From positions 17,691,182 to 17,755,181 of the forward strand of contig CM040445.1 in NCBI GenBank assembly GCA_022749755.1: a stretch of DNA of 64,000 nt, given 5' to 3'. Made by a program: the position numbers and the translations under genes. The stretch comes from Azadirachta indica (lineage: Eukaryota; Streptophyta; Magnoliopsida; Sapindales; Meliaceae). Positions 1 to 10,595 of the stretch are shown piece by piece; the first letter of the stretch is position 1; every line of letters begins with the position of its first letter. The notes beneath the pieces were generated by a model. It was not told where the DNA came from and did not search any database. It was given only the letters and a program-made list of their open reading frames with translations.

Positions 1-706
1 TATAAAGGTTTATCGGATAATTGCGTGTAATGAATATTGTTGACCTTGAGGTCACACAAATCCAAATTTTGATGATTACAAAATACACCATCCAATCTAA
101 GAAGAGGAAAAGGAAATCAATTTCAAATTGAAGTTTCAAGATACAAGTGTGGTAACTTTTTGTATTTTCATAAATATAAACTTGTATGTAATTGTATATG
201 TTGATTTTGTGAAGCTCAAGATTTCTTCTAAATTTCTTTTATTAGATTAAAATTTAAGTTTTTAATATCTTCGGTTCAACTAATTCTCAAAAGTTCAAAA
301 CCTAAAATTTGGACCAAAGTGCAAAGTTTTCAAACCCTCAAAGTGGACTAAAATGTAATATTTTCAAAACTGCCAGAAACCGGTTCAGAGAAATTTGATC
401 TAATAAAATCGAATCAGACCAATTAAATCGACTGAATCAAACTGGTCGATCAACTGAGCCAGTAACACAATGTAAGGTTTTTAGGTCGGTTGACCGAACT
501 GAACCAGTTGGTCAACCAATCCCTGTAAATCGGTCAACCGACTTCTTGATTTTTAAACACTACTTTCTGCTATCTTCGTAGTTGACCGAACTGACATCTT
601 TGATTGATCGACTTGCATGAAAATTTGAATTTTTGGGTCTCTAACGGCTAGTAACAGTTAGTTTTCTAAACTATTATAAATTAGGGACTTTAAACTCCTT
701 TTAAAA
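1..706. repeat. Probable LTR-retrotransposon fragment left of the assembly gap
   Basis: No coding frame is seen. The stretch has repeated motifs around GGTTGACCGAACTG (near 487 and 573) and GGTCAACCGAC (near 532), then TCTCTAACGGCTAGTAACAG (from 638) and a TATA-like CTATTATAAATTAGGGACT (from 671). This organisation is familiar from the U3 end of plant LTR retrotransposons. It shows no similarity to the 5' part of the neighbouring resistance gene, so the gene to its right is cut either by this element or by the gap. Assignment to an LTR is inference; no terminus, primer-binding site or target duplication is visible. Confidence 0.4.
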
Positions 707-806
707 NNNNNNNNNNNNNNNNNNNNNNNNNNNNNNNNNNNNNNNNNNNNNNNNNNNNNNNNNNNNNNNNNNNNNNNNNNNNNNNNNNNNNNNNNNNNNN
801 NNNNNN
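707..806. other. Assembly gap (exactly 100 N)
   Basis: A run of exactly 100 N, the usual placeholder for a gap of unknown size. The sequence resumes at 807 within the LRR-coding exon of a CNL gene. By comparison with the paralogue at 12869-15715, roughly 2.7 kb of coding sequence (coiled coil, NB-ARC, first LRRs) should lie upstream and is not in the window. Confidence 0.98.
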
Positions 807-807
807 T

Positions 808-3800
808 TGTCTTCCACAACTCACAAGCTTTTGCTCCATATCAGAAACAGCTGGTACGTGCTCAAACGAAATCATTTTGGCGGACTATGTCGATATTCCT
901 AATACACTTTTTAACAAGAAGGTCGGTTATCTTATTCTCTATCTCTCTGATGTTATTTGCTGAGAAATTCATTCTCAGAGAAAAAGAAAATTTATTCTTT
1001 AAGTGGCTTGGATTTCAAACGTGGTTTTTCTAGGTGCTATATATATACATATGTTTTGATCATTTTTTTTGTTTGAAATTAGTAACATTTCGGCTATTAC
1101 AAATTTACCATTTTTTTGATATATATGAAAGATAGAATAAGAGTACATATAACCAGCTAGAAGTCGATCTGTGAGCAGGTTGCATTACCAGAATTGGAAG
1201 TCTTGGAGCTATATGAAACAAAAATTGAAAGCATTTGGCAAAACCAAGCTGTGGCCATGTCTTGTGGCATTCAAAATTTAACACGCCTGATCATAAGTAG
1301 CTGTAAAAATTTACGTTGTCTATTCTCATCTTCTATTGCTACCAGCTTTGTTCAACTACAATATTTGCAAATATGCCAATGCCCGGCCGTAGAAGAGATG
1401 GTAATCGACGACCACCGATTGAGAGAAGAAGAAAGGAAAAATGTAGTATTCCCTCAATTAGTACTTCTGAAGATGGAAACTCTTCAAAATCTCACAAAAT
1501 TCTGCTCAAGTGACTATATTGAATTTCCATCCTTGAAGACATTGGAGATAAAGGACTGTCCTAAATTTAAGGGATTCATGGTGAAAAATAATATAAGCAC
1601 AGACTTCACAGAGATTCCTTTATTCAATGAAAAGGTACACAAAAAAAGACTTTAATTCCTGTAATTTTATATTTCCAATGTCTTCTAATTCTTTTCCAAT
1701 AGATTAATTTCTTTAAGTTAAGTTTTTATTTCAAATGCCTTAATTATCATATAGAATTAGAGCTAGCTCGTAAATGATATTATCACTTAAATGACATGAG
1801 CACTGCAGGTTGCATTTCCAAGCTTAGAGTCGCTATCTATCAGGGATTGTGGTTCATTAGAAGCAATATTTGATCTGGAGGGGCCAAATTTTGAGGATCA
1901 ACTTAGCGCAATAACTCACTTGAGTGAATTGAAAATTGTTGGTCTACCAAAATTGAAGCATATATGGAAAAAGGACTCTCAAAATTTTCTCTGTTTTCAG
2001 AACCTGAGAATGGTGACACTTTATGGATGTGAGAGACTGAAAAATGTCTTTCCAGCGTCCGTTGCTGGTAGCCTTTTACAGTTGAAAAGTCTTAATATAA
2101 GTGGATGTGGGGTGGAAGAGATTGTTTTTGCTTATGAGGGAGGAGCAGAAACAAACACTAGGTTTGTCTTTCCAAAGGTAACCTCTCTTGAGCTACATGA
2201 TCTGCCAAAATTTACATCGTTTTATCCTGAAATACATACCACAGAATGGCCGGCATTAAAGAGGCTGGTAGTGAGTGGATGGGAGACGGTAAAGATATTC
2301 AATTCAGAATTTCACAGCTCCCAGGAGGGACAACTTCATCTAAGAGCACAACCCCAGTTCTTGGTTGAACAGGTATAAGACTCATTTCCTTTCTTTTTCT
2401 GGTGCTATTAATTTTCTTAAAGATTTATTAGTTTATTAGTTGTAGTGGGAGCTTCAAATAAATTAAAAAGCAAGCTTAGTTTAATCAACCTGTTTGTTTG
2501 AGCTCGACTCAGAAAGTGATCATTAGGATACTGATCATCGAATGTTGGATTTAATTATTATTTCTTTTCTGCAATATATGAAGCAGAGCACCTTTGTTCT
2601 CTTCTTGTTAAAACATATCAAGATCAATTGTTTTCGGATCTGATGAATAGGGCAAATATCTCATGCCATACTTCCATCAATTCATCATTTGATTCATTTT
2701 TTAATTTCTATTTACTTAAATTTACTTTGTGTGAAGGAAAAGCTGACTCCATGTTGCATTTTTTTTCTAATTGGTTACCAGGTTTTCCCTAATTTGGAAG
2801 AATTAATTGTAAAAGGAAAGGGCATAGCAACGATGTGGCAGTTTCCAGAACACCTCCTCTGTAAACTTAAATTTCTTCATTTCGTGTTCGATAAGTCTGC
2901 TGTTTTCTCATCACTTGACTTCCTCCAGAGATTCCAAAGAATCAAAATGCTCAAAATAGGAGGAGGTATTCAGTTTGAATCAAATGAAGAGGTTGAAAAT
3001 GGGATATCAGCTTGGATAACGTATCTAAATGAGTGTTCTAATGTGAAGCACCTTTTGGAAAAAGAGACAAATATGGACCATTTGGTTCATTTACAGTTAG
3101 GAGCCTGTCACAATTTGGTTAATCTAGTGCCATCCTCAACATCCTTTCAAAACCTAATAACATTGAGATTAACCTATTGTGACAAATTGACAAACATAGT
3201 AACATCCTCAACAGCGAAGAGTTTGGTGCGATTAAGAAGAATGAGTTTATTTGAATGCAATATGATAACTGAAGTAATAGCAAATGATGGAGATGGAGCA
3301 AAAGATGAAATTGTTTTCAGCGAATTGAAGGATTTGTCTCTAACTTGTCTAAAAAGTCTCACAAGTTTTTGCTCTGGCAACTGCACCGTCCGTTTTCCAT
3401 ATTTAGAAGAAGTACTGGTGATTGAATGCCCCAAGATGAACATCTTCTCTAGAGGAGTCTTAAGCACACCCAATTTGGAGAAAGTAAAGATAGACTGGCA
3501 CGATGAAGTTGGGTATTGGAAAGGCGATCTTAATACAACCATACAACAGTTACACGAAGAAACGGTGCGTATTAATTTTCTAAGTTCTGAAACAGAGACA
3601 TTCACTTCAGCCAAAATCAGATATAGAAAAGAGAAAATCTGGCAATCCTTTCCACCTCTTTTGAAACTTTTGCCCTCTCTCTAAGGCATAAGAATGAATA
3701 AAATTTCTTTTAGCATTCTCTAAAGCATAAATGTGTTATTTGTATCAAATTATACTAATTATACTGTGGTATGGTCAAGTTTTGTTTTGATTCTATAATT

Positions 3801-4314
3801 GCAAGACTATGTTATTGGTATTAAATTAATTTAAGCCAGATATAGTTCAAATCTAAGTAGTTTATATGCTATCTGATGTAGGTTATTGGTAAAAATCAGG
3901 AAGAGGATGAAGAAGAGTATGACACACAGACTGATGATGAGGAAGAAGATGCAGAAGGCAGTGGTAACGTGGTAAGTGATTCGGGAAGTTTTGATTCTTG
4001 TGCTGACTTTATGCTGAAATTTCTTCTATATTTGATCACTTCATTTGTTAAAACAATCCAGTGCCATCTTCAGCATCTTTTATAAATCTAATATATTTTG
4101 GAAACATATATGGTTTCGCTGAAAATTGATAAATAGAAGCTAGGTTAAGCAGCTTAATTGTAAGAAAAATATACCAAGAAGAATAAATTTCCCATGGTTT
4201 CTGCCAATCCTTCTTTCACCTTCAACATATATGCTTTTGCTTCTTTGTTTATAGGAGAAAGGGGAGAGTTCTGAACAAGGTTCAAAGCAACCTTCTATGC
4301 AGCATCTGGAATAA
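808..4314 (+). CDS. CNL disease-resistance protein, unit 1 gene: LRR half only, 5' end missing in gap
   Basis: Intracellular immune receptors of the CNL class use a C-terminal LRR to sense pathogen effectors or guarded host proteins. Only that half is present here. Exons inferred by comparison with the unit 2 gene and GT-AG borders: up to 921, 1179-1634, 1809-2372, 2782-3564, 3900-3971 and 4255-4314 (stop TAA). All introns are phase 0 and the junctions read FNKK/VALPELE, FNEK/VAFPSLE and VEQ/VFPNLEE, the usual exon joints of At4g27190-like genes. The frame is open through all exons, about 680 codons. LRRs are irregular, with repeated NLxxLxLxxC units such as CGIQNLTRLIISSC. An alternative end is the TAA at 3682-3684 if the intron after 3564 is not removed; an AATAAA follows at 3696. 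Whether it is expressed, or an orphan 3' half, depends on what the gap hides. Confidence 0.75.
3900..4314 (+). other. Two small 3' exons coding an acidic C-terminal tail of the unit 1 CNL
   Basis: Exon 3900-3971 (24 codons) is preceded by AATCAG and followed by GTAAGT; it codes a strongly acidic peptide beginning EEDEEEYDTQTDDEEED. Exon 4255-4314 is preceded by TTTATAG and codes EKGESSEQGSKQPSMQHLE followed by TAA. Both are phase 0 and continue the frame from exon 4, whose donor would be ACG/GTGCGT at 3565. The exons are inferred from splice-site context, uninterrupted frame and conservation of their position in unit 2. No transcript evidence is available here. The tail would add about 43 residues after the LRR. 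Confidence 0.55.
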
Positions 4315-5570
4315 GGCCATTTTTTCCTGGTTAATTTGGCAAAAATTGGCTGCAGCTAATGTTAAAATCAGATGGTGAGAGAGCCTTCTGTTTCTATTTT
4401 GGTTCTTCTGGCTTGGCTTAATTTGCTTGATTGCCACTTCTGCTTTTGTAGTGTTGCAACAAAACAGTACTTACAAGTTTCTTTCACTCGATACCATTTC
4501 AGGTTTAATGGATGGCAGTCAGATCTCCATTCTTGTTGTTTCAGTACGCTTGATTTATTATTTGCCTCCGATGATTCAATTTGCCGGAACCCAAAAGAGT
4601 GTTTTAAATTGCCTAAACTGGAGATTTTTGAATCATGTGTTTTCTCTGCTTGCATTTTGTATAATGGATTTCTGGGTTTTTTCTTTTATTTTATTTTTTC
4701 TTTAATGAATTTTGATTATGATGAAATTGTCTCATTGAAAGATTCTGTAATATGCCCTTTGGAGTCTTATGAATGAAAAACAGAAGTTAGGTGGAGCAAG
4801 CATATAAGATTTTGATTATCCCAGATGATGTCATTGAACTTGACTTGCCTGGTGGCTTTTGATTATTTGAATCGTTAGACTGTCGAAGCATTTTGATAAT
4901 AATAATATGCTTTAATCCCTTATCCTTTTTAACGTCAAAAATTGAATCATTAAACTTCATCATCTCTATGTTTAAAGTTATTTTCTTAAAAATTATTTGT
5001 TATTTTTTATTATTTTAAAAACATAGTTTAACATTCTACCAATTAAAATTTACTTCTTTCAAAAACAAAACGATATTTAAAAATATAACAAAATAAAGTT
5101 GATGCAATTGATACATGAAAATATGATAAAATCTACACTTATGAGTATAAAATATTTATGTATCTTTTTCTCTATTTCAGTTATCAAAAAGTTATAAAAA
5201 TAACTAAAATACATAGAAAAATTGATATAAGAAAAAAATTATCTTAAATTCAAAAGGTGCTCTATCTTTGTGCAATAAACTAAGAAAATAATGTACTTAA
5301 CATCGATATATTTATTTATATTTTGAAAAAAATTAATATTTTATTTAATATTATATATAAAACGTAATAATATTTTAATTATTTTTATCTTCCTATATCC
5401 CTTATTTTTTTTAATATATTAATTTTAGTTCAATTATATAATTTGCCAACATTCAAGCTCAATTTGTTTCAATTTTTCCAAAAACTTCTTCAAAATAGGC
5501 CGAATCTAGCTATTTCTTTAAAATATTCTATTATAAAGTGCATTATATAAGATTAAAAAGAGCTAACTCA
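4315..5570 (+). other. 3' flank of unit 1 gene, shared with unit 2
   Basis: The first 550 bases are visibly the same as 19205-19760 behind the unit 2 gene, including a long GGTTAATTTGG / GCAGCTAATGTTA / CAGATGGTGAGAGAGCC region, so this is probably 3' UTR and downstream flank. Beyond about 4900 it becomes AT-rich and still matches unit 2 (21240-21440 and 22560-22760) in blocks. I see no convincing coding frame; the short open frames in 4372-4776 lack similarity to anything known. Confidence 0.6.
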
Positions 5571-6555
5571 AATGGACTTAACAATGCGTAGTATCAATCA
5601 AGGCTTTCAAGATCATTTTCTTCTCCGATTCTTTTTCATCAAATCAGGATATAAACTAATAATTTCAATATATATTTTCTAAAAACACTCTGAAATACTC
5701 ACCAACAAAAATAGAGAAGAGCATTAAGGTGGCTCTGGATTCTCAAACTAAATTAATTTTTATGATAACGGAAGCTTTCAAGTTTCAAAAAATCAGAATG
5801 GAGATCATTGAACCCTCCATCAAAAATATTTTATGACAAATAGGATACCTAAAAAGATGTTTAGTATACGTATAAGAGCTAACTATTCTCAATCTTGTTC
5901 TCTTTCTTCGCATTTTTCTGAATCTTGTAGTTTTCAAGTGTTACATATCCTACTAAAATTTTAAAGAGTCAAACTATTTTCATTTGTTGTTATGGTAAAT
6001 AAAAAAAAAAATAGTCTTCTATTGTTAACCTGGATGCTATATTTTGTGTCATTTTAATTTAGTTGAGGTTGTTACAATGGCTATATAATAAGATATAGAA
6101 GTATCAGTTGGTTTAAATTTTTGTGATGAATTAATAATAGTTTTTGTTTTGTCATTTTCTGAATCATCCCCTCTCACTATTTAGCATTATTAATTTTTTT
6201 TGTTTTAATTAATTTTGTATTATTTGGCATTGATTTTTCAATTTTTTAGAAAATATTTATTTTTCATTTTGTTAGAAAAAGTATATATTCCTTTTTCATA
6301 GTGAGGTAGGGGTGAGGTGGATAATTTTTGTTGTACTATTTAGCTTAACGTGGCTTGAACTTATAGACCTATAATTAATTATTTTGAAAATTGTAATATT
6401 TATTAATGTTGTTTGAATCTAGCTTATAGATTATAAAATATAGAATAATAACTTCAATATATATTTTTTTTAAAAACACTATAGAATACGCATCGACAAA
6501 AGCAGAGAAAAGTATTAATATGACTCAATATTCTAACTACATTAATTTTTTTCAT
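5571..6555. repeat. Unit 1 spacer with an imperfect internal direct repeat
   Basis: The block at about 5650-5990 (TTTCAATATATATTTTCTAA ... TATAAGAGCTAACTATTCTC ... CTTGTTCTC) reappears at about 6440-6555 and, after an inserted element, at 7249-7440. A third copy sits in unit 2 at 22810-23085. This shows a local duplication inside the spacer of unit 1 as well as the unit duplication itself. No gene is seen. Confidence 0.55.
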
Positions 6556-7248
6556 GGAGTTTACCCTCTTCTTATAGTGATAACTTTTATTTTACCTCCT
6601 AAATTTATTATAAGTCATTAATCTATTCTCAATCCATTAAGTTAGACTATTAAAATTAACTGTTGACCTAAGTTAATTGATAAAAAGATTGTAATATCTT
6701 TTATAATAGTTAATATATGTAAAATTACATAATTAACCAAAAAAAAAAAGAAAAAGAATCGAGAGAGTACAAGGAGAGGAAAAAAAATAGAGAGAGAAGA
6801 AGATGAAGAAAAGAAAAAAAGAAAAAGAATCAAGAGAAGAGAAGAAGAAGAAAACAAAAAAAGAAAAAGAAAGAGAGCAGAAGAGGAAAAGGAATAGAGA
6901 GAGAAGAAGAAGAAAAGGAGGAGGAGGAATAAAGGGAGAAGAAGAAGAAAGAAGGAAAAAAAAAGAATAAAATAGTGATAGAAAGGAACCAAGGTTTAAG
7001 GAAGAAGAAGGAATAGGTAAAAAAATTATTTTTTATTAATTTTAAATTTAAATTTTAGTTTTAACCTTTGAGGAAAGAGAATAATTATTTTTTATTAATT
7101 TTATAATTATAAATTATAATTTTATCTTTTGAGGTGTTAATTTCAACAGTCAAATTTAATAAATCGAGAACAAGTTGATAACTTTTAATAAATTTAAAGG
7201 TAAAATAAAGATTGTCAATATATAAATGAGGTGAATTAAAGATTATCC
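6556..7248. mobile_element. Non-autonomous TIR element (MULE-like) in unit 1 spacer
   Basis: The left part (GATAACTTTTATTTTACCTC ... CTAAATTTATTATAAG ... CTGTTGA) is repeated inverted at the right (7130-7225), giving imperfect terminal inverted repeats of roughly 100 bp. The unit 2 spacer lacks the whole segment at the equivalent point (near 22917), so it is an insertion. Flanks TTTTTCAT (6548-6555) and TTTATCAT (7249-7256) match at 7 of 8 positions, a plausible target duplication. No coding sequence is present. Long TIRs without a gene fit a MULE-like miniature element, but the superfamily is not proven. Confidence 0.6.
6739..6971 (+). repeat. Purine (GA/GAA) tract inside the TIR element
   Basis: About 230 bases almost purely A and G on the + strand, made of AGAGAG, GAAGAAGAA and AAAGAAAAAG runs. 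On the complementary strand it gives a spurious frame of Phe, Leu and Ser only, which I do not accept as a gene. Confidence 0.85.
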
Positions 7249-7497
7249 TTTATCATAACGAAACCTTTCAATTTTTAGAAATCGGAATAAGATCACTAGT
7301 CACCCTTTCATCAAAAATATTTTCTAAAAATAAAATACCTATGAAAATGTTTATTATATATAAGAGCTCATTATTCTCAATCTTGTTCTCTTCCTTTAAA
7401 TTTTCTTTCATCTTGTAGTTTTGAAGTATTATGTAGTTATTGAAATTTTAAAGAGTTAAAGTAGTTGAATTGTATTTTTATTTGTTTGGTTCAAGGC

Positions 7498-8511
7498 AAA
7501 TGACATCCGTCTCCCATTTTATTGTCTAAATGACATTAATACTCTCACAAATAATTGTTAAACACACTCCTTTCGTCAACTTATTCTATAAATATTAACT
7601 TTTGAGTCATATTGATTAGTTTAAGTACAAAAGTATCCCTTTAACCTTATTTAACTAATATAATGATATAAATAATCTTCTTTATAGGTTTTAGTTCATC
7701 TTTTAGTTAAATAAATTATTTATGTCAAGACAATTTTATTTTAATTAAAAAAAGTAAAAGTTTAATTTATTTTCAATTTTTTTATTTCTTATTTTAAAGT
7801 TTCCAACTTTCTATTTTTGATTTTAAAGTTTTCACTTTTTTATTCATTTTTTATTTTTAATTTGTCACCTAAATCCATAATTGAAAAAACACTAATATAT
7901 TAGCAATCAATAATCATAAATTCACTAAGTAACAAGAAATTAAAAATAATGATATTTGTTGAAAGAAAATTGAATAAATGTTGAAAAATTTCACCTTAAA
8001 TATAAATATATCATTATTTTTAATTATTTTTATATTGTTTGACTATTTTTCTTGTGACTTAGTAAATTTATAATTATTATTTCTTAATATACGAGTATTG
8101 TCTCAGTTATGGATTAGAGTAAAAAAAAAAGTGAAAAATTTAAAATCAAAAATAGAAAAAGTTGAAAACTTTAAAATAAAAATAAAAAAAGAAAGATAGA
8201 AATCTTAAAATAAAAAAAAAAATAGAATTGAAAATGAATTAAAATTTTACTTTTTTTAATTGAAATAAAATTGTTTTCACATAACTAATTTATTTAATTA
8301 AAAAATGACTAAAAACTATAAAGAAGGTTATTTATGTCATTATATTGATGAAATAAGTGTTATAAAGGTATTTTTGTCATTCAACAAAACAACACGAGTC
8401 AAAAGTTAATAATAACGGAAAAAATTGATGGAAGGGTGTGTTTAGCAATTAGTTTTGAAGTGAGAGTATAGGTATTATTTTGACAATAAAGTGGGGGTTT
8501 AGATATCATTT
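7498..8511. mobile_element. About 1-kb near-palindromic (foldback) element
   Basis: The segment begins AAATGACATCCGTCTCCCA and ends TGGGGGTTTAGATATCATTT with reverse-complement register over almost the full length. Examples are CTCTCACAAATAATTGTTAAA against TTTAGCAATTAGTTTTGAAGTGAGAG, AACTTTTGAGTC against GAGTCAAAAGTT, and the A/T-rich arms 7740-7880 against 8120-8260. The centre is near 8000. Unit 2 lacks it at the equivalent site (near 23100), so it is an insertion. It codes for nothing and could fold into one very long hairpin, as foldback or hairpin-type MITEs do. Confidence 0.7.
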
Positions 8512-9792
8512 ATTTTTTAATTAAGGTTATTATGATAAATAAAAAAAGTAGTCTTGTCATGTTAACTTGGATTCTATATTTTGTCTCGTTTTAGTTTAAT
8601 AGAGGGTGTTAGTTGGGGAGATTAATTATAATTCAACATCAGAGTTGACGAGGTAAAAGTTTGAATCATTTTTGTTATAATTTTCTCTTTTCACCAGAGT
8701 TCCAATAAAAGTAAAAGAACCAATCCTTCATACGAACATAGTGATATCAAAGCACAGACATGAATTCGCAAGTGAAAAAAGATAACTGAAGTGTATAAGC
8801 TCTTATACATTTTAATGCTTTCTCTCTAACACTTTTTAATACCATTACAGCACTTGAAGTGCTATTTTAATTAGTATCTAATTGTAGACTAATTTAAAAC
8901 TCACTCTTAATGCTCAATAATTTTGATAAGCATCTTTAATACTTATATTTCACAATTTAGTTAGCATGGCCAAACGAGGTCTTAATTCAATGTACTAGTA
9001 ATTGGTGGTGCTACTAATGTATGTTGATTGTGTAGGTGAATTGATTTGAATCTAATACCAACTAATGTTTTGATATCTGCTTTATTAGATTTGAAATGAT
9101 ATATTTTGAGGTTTGTGGGTTTGACTATTGTTACAGACACCAGATTTAACTGTAAATATTTGCATTAAGATAGGTTCTAGAATTCTCAAGGACATTGGCC
9201 CTAAGTCCTATTTTCACTTTTTCTCATGATTTTTTTTTTTGTGTCCCATATTATCTCTTTTTCAACCAAAAAAAAAGGGAGAAAAAAAAATTATCCTCTA
9301 GATTTTTCCTTCAATGTTCTTACTAGCGATGATTCTCAGTGTTATTGTTACTTGCAATATGTGTCACAGTTTATGGAGTTCAAATTTTTGCGATGAATTA
9401 AAATTGTTTTTGTTTTTTCATTTTGTGGATTGTTCCCTCCCATTTTTTAGCATCATTTTCTTTTGTTTTACTTAATTTTGCATTATTTGGTATTGTTTTT
9501 CAGTTTGTTAGGTAAAGTTTATATTCTGTTTATATTAAAATTGAGTTCTTTTAATCAAATATTGCATGATCTTGGTACAATATCTTTTGTTTTGGCTTTC
9601 TTCACAATTTATGTTTACATCAAAATGGCTTTTCACATTAAAGAAGTAGTTGAAGATTATTGTTTAAATATACATTTATCATATTATTTAAAATATATAT
9701 TTATGTAATTATGAACAAAAAACATTTGTGGATAATACTAATTCTTGATATCAATTCGAATGACAGTTAATTAAATGTGGATAAATTCAAGT
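8512..9792 (+). other. Unit 1 spacer continuing, shared with unit 2
   Basis: Blocks 8560-8770, 8930-9110 and 9110-9720 match 23160-23420, 23590-23760 and, on both sides of the gypsy element, 24300-24474 and 31473-31770. It holds a relic of an eIF5A gene (separate entry). The motif ATAGTGATATCAAAGCACAGACATG near 8739 resembles a degenerate LTR/primer-site junction (compare 58301-58325). No intact gene is seen. Confidence 0.55.
9185..9214 (+). pseudogene. Relic of the eIF5A 3' end in unit 1
   Basis: CTCAAGGACATTGGCCCTAAG reads LKDIGPK, the conserved C-terminus of plant eIF5A. The upstream bases (9150-9184) match the beginning of the longer eIF5A relic of unit 2 at 23820-23850. Everything between is missing: the two flanks are joined at CTCAA, a 5-mer present at both edges of the lost part in unit 2 (23851 and 24262). 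This looks like a deletion of about 0.4 kb at microhomology. Confidence 0.7.
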
Positions 9793-10595
9793 TAATTATT
9801 GGGAAATTGATAGATATTATCCATGAAGTTTAGGGATAAATGTGTGCCTTAGACAATTATATTTGAAGTTAACTTTTATAAAAAATTTGGAAAAAAGTAA
9901 AAAATTTCATTTGTTGAACACTAAATCTTTGTTTCTTATTATTATTGAGTTTAAACAGTAAACCTTTATTTTCTATTACTATTAAAACTCAAGAGGATCA
10001 ACAAGTTCTATAATGAAATTTAGTCTAATAGTAGGGGTGCTCTAATAGAAAAAATTTATAATATAATTATTTTATTAAAGTGCATATTTCACATCAATAT
10101 TAATAAAAATTTTGTTGTCGATTTTTTTCTCGTTCCTTCTTATTTTTTCTTACTTTTAATATTCTTTACAAAATTTTAATTATCGGGAAATTGATAGATA
10201 TTACCTATGAAGTTTAGGAATAAATATATGCCTAAACAAATATACTTGAAGTTGACTTTTATAAAAAATTTGAAAAAAAGTAAAAAATTTGAGTTGTTAA
10301 ATATTAAATCTTTATTTCTTATTATTATTGAGTTTAAACAGTAACCTTTATTTATTTATTTTTTTAAAGACGTAAATCTTTATTTTCTATTACTACTAAA
10401 ACTGAAGAGGATCAACAAGTTTTATAATGAAATTCAGTTTAAAAGTAAGGTGCTCTAATAGAAAAATTTATAATATAATTATTTTATTAAAGTGCATATT
10501 TCACATCAATATTAATAAAAATTTTACCATCAATGACTTTTTTCTCGTTCTTTCTTATTTTTTCTTATTGTTAATATTCTTTACAAAATTTTAAT
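9793..10595. repeat. Tandem direct duplication, about 384-bp period
   Basis: Copy 1 (9793-10176) and copy 2 (10177 to about 10595) are aligned throughout: GGGAAATTGATAGATATTA, AAGTTTAGG, TTATAAAAAATTTG, CTTATTATTATTGAGTTTAA, AGGATCAACAAGTT and CACATCAATATTAATAAAAATTTT occur in the same order in both. A single, partly rearranged copy is found in unit 3 (40365-42330), so the duplication is specific to this copy of the spacer. Non-coding. Confidence 0.8.

Noticed and set aside
690..875. Minus-strand frame across the N gap
   Set aside because: It exists only because N bases are read as codons; the sequence on the right belongs to the + strand LRR exon.
3174..3614. 146-codon minus-strand frame in unit 1
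   Set aside because: Complement of LRR exon 4; the same shadow appears in unit 2 at 18107-18376.
6642..6992. 116-codon minus-strand frame of Phe, Leu and Ser
   Set aside because: It is the complement of a GA/GAA microsatellite tract in a TIR element, so low complexity explains it.
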